Source: Cytidiella melzeri | Lineage: Eukaryota; Basidiomycota; Agaricomycetes; Polyporales; Irpicaceae | Reading direction: 5' to 3' | NCBI GenBank assembly: GCA_022592445.1 | Contig: JABYQR010000533.1 | Coordinates: 1-22,441, forward strand | Length of the DNA: 22,441 nucleotides | Shown: positions 8,369 through 17,268 of the stretch, piece by piece | Layout: each line of letters begins with the position of its first letter | Position numbering within the stretch: position 1 is the stretch's first letter | Program-made: the position numbers and the translations under genes | The notes under the pieces: model-generated | Seen by the model: the letters and a program-made list of their open reading frames with translations, nothing else | What the model was told of the DNA's origin: nothing | Databases searched by the model: none

Positions 8369-9247
8369 TAGTGAGTACTGTATCTGATTGCTTCACAAAG
8401 TTTCACAACTGTTAGTTGGTTTCTAAGCAGGAGTTACAATCAGAACACAGCCTGTGGCAGTTCCAATGGGGGTGAGGCAATTCAGACATCAATAATACAT
8501 GGTTGCACCAGCAGCAAGCACTGCATTGGATTGTTGCACAAAATTTCACAACTGTTAGTTGCTTTCTAAGGAGGGGTTGAAATTGGCACATAGCCTGTGG
8601 CAGTTCTGATGGGGCTCAGGCAGTTGAGACATCAACAGGCCGTGGTTGCATCACCATAGAGCACTGCCTTTTGTTCTTCTATACAGTTTTGCAACTACCA
8701 GTTGCTCTATCAGCAGGAGTTACAATCAGAACATAGCCTGTGGCAGCTCTGATGGGGGTGAAGCAATGCAGACAGGAGCTAGACATGGTTTCATCAGCAG
8801 CCAGCACTGCAATCAATTGGTCCACAAAATTTCACAACCAATAGTTGTTCTTGGAGTTACAATCAGAGCACAGCCTGTGGCAGTTCTAGTGGGGCTGAGG
8901 CAGCTCACACATCAAAAGGACATCGTTGCATCAGCAGCAAGCACTGCATTTGATTGTTCCACAAAGTTTTACAACCACTAGTTGCTCTATAAGTAGGAGT
9001 TACAATCAGAACACAGCCTGTGGCAGTTTCAATGGAGATGAGACAGTTCATACATCAGGCAGTTCTAGTGGGGATGAGGCAGTTCAGACATCAACAGGAC
9101 GTGGTTGCATCACCATAGAGTGCTGCCTTTGATTCTTTCACACAGTTTCACAACCACTAGTGGCTCTATAAGCAGGAGCTACAATCAGAACACAGCCTGT
9201 GTCAGTTTCAATGGAGATGAGGCAGTTCATACATCAACAGGACACAT
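8369..9247 (+). repeat. Satellite array 2 (~140-bp monomers, order D'-B-C-A'-E)
   Basis: About six monomers of the same family as array 1, again with the cacagCctgtg dyad, 'gtttcacaaccac' and type-specific cores. The type-C monomer near 8745-8830 again follows a type-B monomer. One monomer junction near 8830-8860 is shortened, and a partial duplication occurs at 9040-9100. The array ends at the same sequence as array 1 and passes into tail module copy 2. Confidence 0.88.
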
Positions 9248-10030
9248 GTAACTTGCTGTGGGAGTCGATCTAATGAGACACCCTCAAACCCTTTGTTTCT
9301 TAAGCAAGCAATTTCCGTCATCAGCAGTGAACACTGCACATGATTAATGACAAGATAGATGAAGCCCCTTGCTACCATTGGTGAGTACCTTCATCAAGGT
9401 ATGGCTCCTCTTCCCACAACCAAACTTATCAGTTGGAGTACAGTCACTTTATCCCAGATCAAGTTGCCTATCAAAGGTGTCACCAATAGTAAATGCCCGT
9501 TATACAGTCAATATTCATCACCAGAGTACTTGGCAAGATGCTTACCAGGAACAGAATTATTTACTGATGTTCTTTTTGTAAACAAAAAAAGTCACAGGTG
9601 CAATCAACTATTTCATGCTATATGATTTATTCAATTTGCTATCAATAACATAATTACTTGTAACCCTGCTCCTGCAGTTTACTAATTTGTATCTAGATTA
9701 TTTAATATAGTTCAACACCATTAAGAAGAAAACACATGTCAAACAATTTCTGTCTCCATGCTCTACTCCACAAACTTGTCTTAATTCTGTACTCATACCC
9801 ATCGTTGCATTTCAAACAATACAGCACAGTCTCTCTTCTTTCATGAATGATTGTGTGCTCCAGTGAAGCCAAACCACCAACTTTCTATACATTACACATC
9901 GGAGAAGCTATTCCCAACAAAATTACATGTCCAGGCTGCTACCAGCACCAAGTTTACTTACAAATCTGGCTCACATAGCAATTTTGGTTGAACCTTCAGA
10001 AATTGTACTTACCGCTTACCAGCCTTGCGA
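9248..10030 (+). repeat. Tail module, copy 2
   Basis: Direct repeat of 6491-7277 with many scattered substitutions and small indels, so the duplication is old. It carries the better-preserved version of the module's short reading frame (9359-9625). Its end, 'cttcagaaattgta' at 9994-10007, is a variant of a 14-bp motif that marks several module boundaries in this locus. Confidence 0.8.
9359..9625 (+). pseudogene. Unrecognised 88-codon frame in the tail module
   Basis: Starts at an ATG (MKPLATIGEYLHQGMAP...) and ends at a TGA. The frame is conserved with copy 1 (6606 onward) over the first ~45 residues, with largely conservative changes (E/D, L/V), which is more than chance shadow frames usually show. 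Copy 1 has in-frame stops after that point. There is no signal peptide, transmembrane segment or family motif that I recognise. It could be the remnant of an exon of the duplicated unit, or simply a long chance frame in a repeat. No promoter assignment is possible. Confidence 0.25.
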
Positions 10031-10287
10031 ACAATTTTGACCATGGCAAGTGGAGATGCCAACAACTTGCTTGTCTGAGAGAGAGGAACACAGTTTTCAG
10101 ACGACCTGTTTAGGTGGTTTCCATTTCAAGGAGGCACAAAAAATTGAATTCTCATTATATTACAAAGACAAAGGCGCGGTGAGGCAATATAATTTTTCAA
10201 TTTGCTATCAGCATCAGAATTACTTGTCAAAGCAGCTATTCCAAACAAAATGGCTCATTCAAGCATCTATCAGTAGCAAAGTACCCA
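10031..10287. repeat. Junction between tail copy 2 and the inverted half of the locus
   Basis: Mostly AT-rich sequence without a credible gene. Positions about 10190-10285 ('caatttgctatcag', 'agctattccaaacaaaatgg') are a diverged echo of parts of the tail module (compare 9636-9650 and 9905-9945). The strand orientation of the repeats flips just after this stretch. Confidence 0.5.
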
Positions 10288-10537
10288 TATGCAGTCTGTA
10301 AAAATCACAAAGTGCATTTTAATTGCAAAAGTGATCTGATACAAAGTGATAAAGGGCTGATAACAAGGCCAGTGTCATGCCATCAGCTGTATTCATTGTT
10401 TTGTTTATTGACACTGTTACTTTCTGCATTCTGCCATTAGATTCCCACACTTTGGGAGACAAAAAGGTCACATCTGAAAAGGCATCAATGTGCTGGAGCA
10501 CACTGGAACAATTCTTCTTCATTCTTCAGGTATTGTA
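10288..10537 (-). repeat. M1 module, partial inverted copy, with best-preserved frame
   Basis: The minus strand matches 7777-8030. From the ATG at 10522 a single 67-codon frame (to 10319) spans what is two frames in copy 1 (CSSVLQHIDAFSDVTFLSPK, then MNTADGMTLALLSAL, ending FVSDHFCN). This shows that the joined frame is ancestral. The module is truncated at its inner side. The product is unrecognised; I treat it as a repeat-borne relic. Confidence 0.65.
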
Positions 10538-11345
10538 ACTGCATCAGCCCCAATTGAACTGCCACAGGCTGTGTCTTGATTGTAACTGCTTCTTAGAGAG
10601 CAACTAATGGTTGTGACACATTGTGGAACAATGTGACGCAGTGCTTGTAGCTGATGCAACCATGTCCTGTTGATGTCTGAGCTGCATCACCCCTATTGGA
10701 ACTGCCACAGACTGTGTTCTGATTGTATCCTGCTAGAGAGTGGTGGTTGTGAAACCTTGTGGACCAATTGAATTCAGTTCTTGCTGCCAATGCAGCCATG
10801 TACTGTTGATGTCTGAGCTGCCTCACTTCCATTGGAACTGCCACAGTTGTAAATCCTGCTTAGAAAGTAGTGGTTGTGAAATTTTGTGGACCAATTGAAT
10901 GCAGCGCTAGCTACTGATGAAACCACATCTTGCTGATGTCTGTGCTGCCTCACCCCCATAAGAGCTGCCACAGGCTGTGTTCTTATTGTAACTCCTGCTT
11001 ATAGAGCAACTGGTGGTTGTGAAACTGTATGGAAGAATTGAAGGCAGTGCTCTATGCTGACGCAACCATGTCCTGTTCATGTCTGAACTGCCTCAGCCAC
11101 ATTAGAACTGCCACAGGCTATGTTCTGATTTTAATTCCTCCTTAGATAGCAACTAATGGTTGTGAAACTTTGTGCAACAATCCAATGCAGTGCTTGCTGC
11201 TGATGCAACCATGCCTGTTGGTGTCTGAACTGCCTCACCCCCATTGGAACTGCCACATGCTGGGTTCTGATTGTAACTCCTGCTTAGAAAGCAACCAACA
11301 GTTGCAAAACTTTGTGGAACAGCCAAATGCAGTACACACTGCTGA
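10538..11345 (-). repeat. Satellite array 3, inverted (~140-bp monomers)
   Basis: Six monomers read on the minus strand. The landmark 'gtaactcctgctt' or variants occur near 10575, 10717, 10849, 10985, 11130 and 11270. Read from 11345 downward the types are D', B, C, D, A, B', closely matching the order of array 1 and the start of array 2. The array ends are fused directly to M1 sequence on both sides. Confidence 0.87.
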
Positions 11346-11932
11346 TGCAGCCACAAATCTACATTGTCCAAGAATGTAGGGGTTGAGCGTTTGTAGTTAG
11401 CTTCCAAAGTACTTGTAATTCTTGCTCAGAGCCAATACTATGTGTGGCATGTCTTCTAATTGTATTCCTTGTTCAGAGCGCAAGCAATGTGTGTAGATTG
11501 CTGCACGTGTCCCCGACCAGAATTGCCAGTAGGAGTGGAGTTTGAATCTGAGTCTGGATGACTTTTTTCAGTGGATTGGCCATAACTTGCTCAATTCCAC
11601 CTCAATTGACAGGATGTTTGTGCCAGGATGTTGCCACAAGATAGGGCTATCCACTGGTGTATTGATGTACAAATTTATACCCATATGCAGTCTACAAAAA
11701 TTCACAACTGCAGTTTGATTGCAAAAGTGAACTGATACAAAGTTATAAAGGGCTGATCACAAGGCCGGTGTGATGCCATCAATTGTATTCATTGCTTTGA
11801 TGTTGAAACTGTTACTGTCTGTATTATCCCATCAAGTTCCCACACTTTGAAGGACAAGAGGGTCACATCTGAAAAGGCATCAATGTGCTGGAGCACACTG
11901 CAACAATCCTTCTTTATTCTTCAGGAATTGTA
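11346..11932 (-). repeat. M1 module, full inverted copy
   Basis: Reverse complement of 7777-8368 with substitutions and indels throughout. The shared peptide region is recognisable (SVLQHIDAFSDVTLLS), but the frame lacks a start Met and has stops. It lies between array 3 and the inverted-repeat arm that begins at 11919. Confidence 0.75.
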
Positions 11933-12035
11933 AAAGCATCAATACCTGCAGCTACTACAGGCCAGTCAGGCAGTGTCATTTTGAACCCCTTTGATCAACA
12001 TGCAACATGTATGCCTGCTTTGCTCAAACTTACAT
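11919..12035 (+). repeat. Left arm of an inverted repeat around the secreted-protein gene
   Basis: Positions 11991-12020 are the exact reverse complement of 13241-13270 (30 of 30 bases; core gcaacatgtatgcctgctt). Similarity continues outward with divergence to the 14-bp motif cttcaggaattgta at 11919-11932, paired with 13313-13325. It overlaps the outer end of the inverted M1 module. Confidence 0.8.
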
Positions 12036-12320
12036 CTGCCATTGGATCTCTCTACTAAGTCTAATATCTCAAGTGTAGATACAGTTTAAAAATCAAATTC
12101 TATTCTTGCCACATGCTGGCCCTCTTACCATTAGTTGCTACTGACTCTGCCACTGTTTTTCCTGAAACAGTTGAGCATTTCCTCCTGTGAGAGAATGCAC
12201 TGAACAACACAGCCTGAACTGTGCTCCATCAGTGGTAACCATCCATTAAAACTCCTAATACAGGAGCTCACCTAAGACATTTCCAACATTGCATCAGCAC
12301 TGCACATGAGCCACAAGAAA
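12036..12320. other. Intergenic DNA upstream of the secreted-protein gene
   Basis: No credible gene. AT-rich, with no clear tandem repeat. It probably holds upstream regulatory sequence of the gene at 12537, but no binding site can be named. Confidence 0.4.
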
Positions 12321-12326
12321 TATAAA
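12321..12326 (+). promoter_or_regulatory. Probable TATA box of the secreted-protein gene
   Basis: TATAAA, followed by a pyrimidine-rich stretch (cattctcatacactcaaccc). The ATG at 12537 lies about 210 bp downstream. The sequence at 12417-12458 (gtaagt ... cttac ... cag) could be a short intron in the 5' leader; this is unproven. Confidence 0.5.
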
Positions 12327-12536
12327 GCTCCTTGCACACACTGCATTGCCATTCTCATACACTCAACCCTTGTTGCAACTTGTTGTAGGCCTTTCAATTC
12401 GCTTCAGTGCTGGTTGGTAAGTACATTGCTGCTCACATGCACTTACCTTGGGCCAGTGTTCTGACATTGGTTGAAAAACTAGCTGTTTTACTGCCTTTCC
12501 AAGCCTTTCTATTGCCCATCGACATCATTCACTGTC

Positions 12537-13001
12537 ATGAAAATCTCAACCTCTATTGTGTTGTTCACTGCTGTTGTCACCAGTGCATTTACAGTGGCTG
12601 TATCTGCCATCCCATATTACAGTACAGAATCCTGCCATAAACCTCCCTCAACCAGCTCTAAAAACCTGGCAAGATGGAGCCTTGTCACCCGCGGGAGCTG
12701 GTTTGATAGTGTAAACGGAGTTGATACTGAACTGCTCGAAAAAATTGCGAACAACGAAGAAGAATTCGAGATGTGGTCACAGCTGAGTAAGGCATACATC
12801 CAAGGATTACCCCGTGATCAGTTGAGGGGTGTTCTCCCTCTTGATGACGAGAAATTAAATTATTGGTGGTCAATGCTTGATGAGCTGCAAAAGATTTACA
12901 CAGAACATCCACACAGCGTCGTAGGTGATTGGCTAGCTAAGCCAGAAACCTTGAAGCTGATGTTTGCCAAGAATGACCCCAAGATGGCAAGTGACAATTA
13001 A
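12537..13001 (+). CDS. Small predicted secreted protein (154 aa), function unknown
   Basis: The N-terminus MKISTSIVLFTAVVTSAFTV plus AVSA, with Lys2 followed by a hydrophobic core and an Ala-x-Ser-Ala end, is a classic eukaryotic signal peptide with likely cleavage after residue 24. The mature part (~130 aa) is rich in charged and aromatic residues (EEEFEMWSQL, NYWWSMLDEL, KIYTEHPHSVVGDWLAKPE) and looks helical. It has one cysteine (Cys33), so it is not a disulfide-rich effector type. There is no membrane segment after the signal and no GPI tail. I recognise no family. A TATA box lies upstream and an AATAAA downstream, and no intron is needed inside the frame. It is the only convincing host-type gene in the window and sits between inverted-repeat arms. 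A role as a small secreted (effector-like) protein is inference only. Confidence 0.75.
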   Translation: MKISTSIVLFTAVVTSAFTVAVSAIPYYSTESCHKPPSTSSKNLARWSLVTRGSWFDSVNGVDTELLEKIANNEEEFEMWSQLSKAYIQGLPRDQLRGVLPLDDEKLNYWWSMLDELQKIYTEHPHSVVGDWLAKPETLKLMFAKNDPKMASDN

Positions 13002-13225
13002 TAACCATTTGTTAGTAAATGATGTTACTTACAAACCTGCTGGTATACAGGACTCGATCACAAAACACTATCATGAGGTTCCTCCAGAGATGTCTACAAA
13101 TACAAATGCTGCTGGGAGTAGCTCAGAGGCAGGAAATGGAGTGGGGCAGAGGTGAAAATGGGGGAAAGGGAACAAATAGGAAGCATGGGTCCATGACAGA
13201 AAGAAAGTACATGATGTAATGGGCA

Positions 13226-13325
13226 ATGTCATTCTGAGTGAAGCAGGCATACATGTTGCATGTTGATCAATGTGAGTTCAGAGTAGCGATAGCAGAGCCG
13301 GCATGTGGCAAGTACAATTCCTGAA
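13226..13325 (+). repeat. Right arm of the inverted repeat around the secreted-protein gene
   Basis: Reverse complement of the left arm, with identical 30 bp at 13241-13270 and the motif tacaattcctgaa at 13313-13325. Its outer part (13285-13325), reversed, also matches the end of tail module copy 1 (7236-7275), linking this unit to the larger repeat locus. Confidence 0.8.
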
Positions 13326-13434
13326 CTTATCAACTGCTTCATCTGTAAAACTTGGCAGAAAGATCCGGCGGCAGATTTGTTTGTGTCATAACATACTTCC
13401 TTTTTCAAGTGAATTATTGTGATATATTCACTTC

Positions 13435-13440
13435 AATAAA
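13435..13440 (+). terminator. Polyadenylation signal
   Basis: AATAAA in an AT-rich context about 435 bp after the stop codon of the secreted-protein gene and beyond the right inverted-repeat arm. If used, the arm would be transcribed in the 3' UTR. Confidence 0.45.
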
Positions 13441-13936
13441 CCAGCTTTGTTCAAAACCTTGGGCGCATATGCACAGTGTAACTACAAGAGTTGTGAGACT
13501 TACCATATCTGTTAAAATTACCTTGTTGTGATTTATGGCACCTAGAAGATACTGTTACATTACAAATATGCTTAGAGTCACCTACAACATCTGTTGCCGT
13601 TTGAAACTGTAGTTACCTTGGAAATGTACTTATCTGGTAACTTTTATAAGTAATATTTCTGGTAGTGCTCACTCTCATCAGTAACCTTGTTGTTAGTGAT
13701 AATCTTATCACTAGCTGGATTGCTTGCAGTTCCTTCTGTTGGTAGCTTGCACCTTATTTGGAATGCTCACTGTCATTATTGACCTGCCTAGACTACCTCT
13801 TTCATCATAATCTTGTCACTATCAACAACTTTCATGGCTAACAAGCCTGGAGTACTTACTTTTAGGGGTAATTTGGTGATTGATAACTTCCATTAGTGAG
13901 GTGAACGGCTGTTTCAAAAGGTTTACTCCTGTTTGA
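13441..13936. other. Gene-free AT-rich stretch
   Basis: No credible reading frame. Two imperfect echoes of a ~50-bp segment are visible near 13655-13710 and 13760-13820 (shared 'gctcact', 'gataatcttatcac'/'cataatcttgtcac'). Otherwise I see nothing. Confidence 0.4.
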
Positions 13937-14725
13937 CGAGTACGTCTCTGGTCTTCTCATACCGTTGAGCTACACTTACATCGTCTGTTTCTACCCCCTG
14001 CGCGTTGTCTAGTGTCTAAGGACACGCGCCCCCGTTTTTGTAAGAACCTCCCTGCAACTGAGCGTCAGCTCAAGAGGTCTCTTCTATCGTCCTTCCTTGA
14101 CGCTCTCGCTGAAAAGCATAAGAACGGTCAACCTCATCATTGGTCTGACAAAGACCTGTTCACTGTTGCAAAGTACGTGTCTAAGAAGCTGCCTGTCAAA
14201 GGCATCACCATCACTGTCCTCTCTTACGAGGAAAATCAACGACTTTGTGCTTCTGCCTGAGCCTACGGAGAACGCGCTGCGGAAGAACGTGCTTGCACAC
14301 TAGCCAAGCAACAAACCCACAAGCCGACTCTCGCTGAGCGGCTCGCTAAGCTTCCTCCGCCCACTCCCGCTCCCGCCGCACCCAAACTGGTGTTGATAGA
14401 CTTCAAGAAGTTATCAATGGTTGACCTTGTTGGCATCTTCAAGCCAAAGCTTACTGCTGTCCGCACCCGCTTACAAGCTCTCACAGAGCTTCAAGAACTT
14501 CTCAACTGCGCGGACCCCAACCACTGTTGTGCGCTACTCCACCCCGTCAACAAAACCAATCGCTTATTCAACCGACTTGACGAGGTTGCACCTGTCACAG
14601 CAGATTGCGAGTGGCAACTTCTAGAATGGGGTTGCAAAGCAATTGGGGAGGTCTCGTTTAATCAGCTTTGTAAGAACTATAGCAAAGTTTCTGCACAGCT
14701 TAACATAGTAAATAACAATAGCTAG
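13937..14725 (+). pseudogene. Remnant of a gypsy-associated accessory ORF (5' ORF family)
   Basis: One continuous frame, open from 13937 to the TAG at 14725, broken only by a TGA at 14258-14260. Reading that TGA as CGA gives a smooth charged helical stretch (YEENQRLCASA, then AYGERAAEERA). Parts in order: a basic N-terminal region, a segment with SDKDLFTVAKYVSKKLPVKG, the charged helix, a proline-rich linker (LPPPTPAPAAP), then a helical C-terminal part ending WGCKAIGEVSFNQL. The same order and an EW-hydrophobic-L...K-x-x-G-x-[VI]-SF motif occur in the ORF ahead of gag at 20556-21442. It abuts, head to tail, a pol fragment on the other strand. It has no known domain; the role is unknown. Confidence 0.55.
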
Positions 14726-15570
14726 TCTTGTTCCGTGCATTCTCGGATCTTTGATTCAAGTGGAGAAGCAGTAGCAAGCGTGCTAGTAGCGGGTATCCGG
14801 AAGTGTTCTGGTTTCAGTACCGCCTGATCCTTGTTGTCTTCTTTGTCCGTGACAGCGTGGGAGTAAAGACGAGAAAGAGGGTCAGCGTGTATCATGTTAC
14901 TGCCAGGCTTGTGTACCAACACAAAGTCAAAGTCAGCCAGAAGCAGTGACCAACGTGCTTGACGTCGAGTGAGGTGTTGCGCAGTTTTCCAATACTGCAG
15001 GTTTGCATGATCTGTCCAGATCTCAAACGGTTCCTTGAGCCCTTCAAGGTAGTGGCGCCAATCTTTGAGAGCTTCAGTGATGGCTAACATTTCCCAATCA
15101 AAGATTTGATGATTACGCTTGCCTTCAGTCATGGATGCGGATCGGTAGACGATAGGGTGGTAGAATCCATCTTCCTTTGATTTCTGGGAGATGATTCTAC
15201 CAGTTGCATAGCCCGAGGCATCGGCTTCTAGACATGTGAGAGCTCAGGGTCCCAGACTGCCAAGATAGGCTTAGTGGTAAAGGCCTTCTTTAGCAACGTG
15301 AAGGCAGTCTGTTATGCTGGACCCCAGACAAACGGTACGTCCTTCTTAGTCAGGTCGTGTAGAGGCCGTGCGTGCTTTGAGAAGTCCTGAATGAAGTGTC
15401 GGTAAAAGTTGGCAAACCTGATAAATCCTCTGACTTCTTTGAGGTTCTTGGGTGTAGGCCATGTAGAAACTGCTTGGACTTTGACAGGGTCCATAGCTAC
15501 TTCGCCGGTGTGAATGATCAACCCAAGGTACTCGATGTAAGGGTGTCTTCTTGGATGCACACAAGGTAAG
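14722..15570 (-). pseudogene. pol: Ty3/gypsy pol remnant (end of RT plus RNase H)
   Basis: The minus strand encodes the RT thumb/connection (YIEYLGLIIHTGEVAMDPVK, WPTPKNLKEVRGF, FYRHFIQDFSKHARPLHDLT), then RNase H (EADASGYATG; TEGKRNHQIFDWEMLAITEA; WTDHANLQYW; HADPLSR). These are hallmarks of fungal gypsy elements and include the RNase H acidic residues. Defects: a TAA at 15312-15314 after VWGPA, and a frame slip before EADASG. The RT fingers/palm with the catalytic YxDD are missing because an LTR (E1) sits at 15571, where the upstream half should be. Integrase is missing on the other side because the sequence stops at 14722 against the accessory-ORF remnant. It is non-functional. Confidence 0.9.
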
Positions 15571-15634
15571 TGTGACCAATATGTATTCGGAACCTACGTG
15601 TGTACAAGATAAAAAGATACTCTTCTAAATCTAC

Positions 15635-15663
15635 CAGATCTCAGTCCTTAATACTGAGATCTG
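15635..15663. other. Hairpin 1 in the E1 LTR
   Basis: Perfect 11-bp arms cagatctcagt (15635-15645) and actgagatctg (15653-15663) around a 7-nt loop. Confidence 0.75.
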
Positions 15664-15744
15664 CTACTGCGTAGTACTACTATATATGGTATGCTATTTT
15701 CCCACAATGGGCGCTGGCCCACTATCTAATCAGTACGAGTAAAA

Positions 15745-15766
15745 GGCCAGATCTACTGATCTGGCC
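15745..15766. other. Hairpin 2 in the E1 LTR
   Basis: Perfect 9-bp arms ggccagatc (15745-15753) and gatctggcc (15758-15766) around a 4-nt loop. It shares the cagatc core with hairpin 1. A tgcttgcgca direct repeat follows at about 15773 and 15791. Confidence 0.75.
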
Positions 15767-15819
15767 ACAGGATGCTTGCGCATCAGGTAGTGCTTGCGCA
15801 CATGGATCAAGCCCTAACA

Positions 15820-15833
15820 CCCTCCCCCTAAAC
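15820..15833 (-). other. Polypurine tract of E1
   Basis: The minus strand reads GTTTAGGGGGAGGG immediately before the TGTTAGGG LTR start. It is very similar to the E2 tract (TTAAGGGGGAGG at 17984-17995). Confidence 0.75.
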
Positions 15834-15925
15834 GAGACATCAGGTATGCGATGGAAGTCGAAGAACCAGCAGTTAATGATGTATGTAGTATGGCCTTGCG
15901 GCCGAGCGTATGCGATGATGGGTCT

Positions 15926-17268
15926 CTACATGGTAGGGCCCAATGGTTCTGACTTCTTTGAGCCGTGGTCGGAGGGTGACAGCGACCTCAAAGGTGGCAG
16001 GGGAGACAAGGGTGAGTCCCGCGGGAACACGGCCGACAGCCACTGGTTGATCTCAGCGACCTGTGGCGAGGTGATGATTTTGATGTCAAGGGACAGTAGT
16101 TCACCTGTTACCCCACGCAGCCATTGACGGACATTGTCCTCCATGGGTTCTTCGGTCATGGCAGATGTCTCGAACAACTGCGATGCTGTGGGCTCAATCT
16201 CCTCTTTGCCAACCGCGACAAGAGCTTGAATGAACTCAACGGACGGCGTGGTCAACGAGGACGGTAGTCCCAGGCGGGCGACTCTGATCATTCCCCTGAG
16301 GCGGTCTGAGTTTCCTACTCGGCGAGTGACTGGGTCCCTTTCGATTCCAGGGATCTCGACGTTTGGATTTGCGTTGAGGTAACAAATCCAAGTCTCGATG
16401 GCCTGGGGTGCTAGACTTGCACCCGGGTCACTCGTGGGCACCATTGGGGGTGTGGGCCTAGTGTTTGCCTGCCGGCGAAGGGAACGGTTTGCAGGTTGCC
16501 CTGCGCATGTAGTGTTTTGTGCGAGTTGCCCTGCGCGTGGTGGTAGGCGCATCATGTTGGATGGCCTGGAGGGTGGTGGTTGGCTCTCGAGGCTGGCGAG
16601 CCATTCCTCGTGTGTGCGCGTGGACGGTCCCGGCGCGAAGGGATTGTGACGAGGGGGGAGGACATGGACGAGGCAGCGGGTTGACCTGCATGCAATGTCT
16701 TTGCCTTCTTCTTCTTCTTCCCCTTCTCATCCTGCTGCTGAGTCCTGTCAGGAAATGGGTACCAGGTAGGCCTCGGTGGGGACTCTCTGACAGCTTCCTG
16801 TTTGGCAGCCGTTCGCCAATTGCGGGGGACCTGGTTGCAGCAATGGACGTAGAGTTTCCAGAACTCGTACGCCTCAGAGTTGCACTGATCGTGCGCAACG
16901 TCGCAGAGGTGCCTAACCTCGCCAACGGTCCTGGGGAACAGCCAGTGCCCGGGGTTTTGTCCATTGGACGCGTACAGCTGCAGGGCTCTGCGGCTGTCGT
17001 CGAGCTGCCTCAGCAGACTGGGCCTGACGTGTGTGAGGCGTGTGCGATCAGGTCTCACAGCACCCCAACGTATGGTCCCTAGACCAGTGGTGAAGCCGTG
17101 CCGCTCAGACTTGGTCTGGCGGCCTAGTGGCCAGTGGGCTGGGTAGCCCGGGAACCCATAAGGGTAGAGCTTCAGCTCGTGCTTTGTCCAGTTCACCTCC
17201 GTGATCGGATTGATCATGTTCTCGTTTGGGGGCACGTCTGGCAGGCGGTCCTCACAGTCCACAGGGAT
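15926..17268 (-). pseudogene. Non-pol ORF(s) at the 3' end of element E1
   Basis: Two overlapping minus-strand frames, 17268-16552 and 16555-15926, meet at an ATGA overlap and probably form one protein split by a frame change in a Pro/Arg/Ser/Thr-rich linker. The first half has VNWTKHELKLYPYGFPGYPA, a segment with HLCDVAHDQCNSEAYEFWKL and CCNQVPRNWRT, and a Lys-rich patch (KGKKKKKAK). The second has an acidic/hydrophobic part (PSVEFIQALVAVGKEEIEP; NVRQWLRGVTGELLSLDIKI) and a Ser/Pro tail (SPLSPLPPL). No protease, RT or integrase motif is present. The N-terminus is cut by the E2 LTR at 17269. The stop lies ~90 bp before the polypurine tract. The product is unrecognised; a gag-like or envelope-position accessory protein is possible. 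Confidence 0.55.

Larger units (their letters stand above)
15571..15819 (-). repeat. 3' LTR of gypsy-like element E1
   Basis: On the minus strand it begins TGTTAGGG directly after the purine tract GTTTAGGGGGAGGG (15820-15833) and ends GGTCACA, so it has TG...CA ends and is 249 bp long. The minus strand has a TATATAG-like box (about 15680-15687). GTAAG at 15566-15570 would be one copy of the target duplication; the partner lies outside the window or is lost. It interrupts the gypsy pol remnant in the RT region. Two strong hairpins lie inside. Confidence 0.7.

Noticed and set aside
8369..9247. CRISPR-like regular repeats
   Set aside because: The repeats are ~140 bp, diverged and contiguous, without short identical repeats and unique spacers; the genome is eukaryotic.
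14258..14260. Stop-codon readthrough, selenocysteine or a reassigned TGA
   Set aside because: TGA also ends intact frames here (copia pol), the genes holding in-frame TGA also have frameshifts, and CpG decay is simpler. I saw no selenocysteine-type element, but did not fold the RNA.
16458..16964. A 168-codon minus-strand frame overlapping the E1 ORF
   Set aside because: It overlaps the better-supported frame; Arg/Pro/Thr-rich composition only.
15846..17146. Plus-strand frames (up to 187 codons) over the E1 ORF
   Set aside because: GC-rich antisense shadows. The minus strand has the longer frames, the LTR and the polypurine tract in matching direction.
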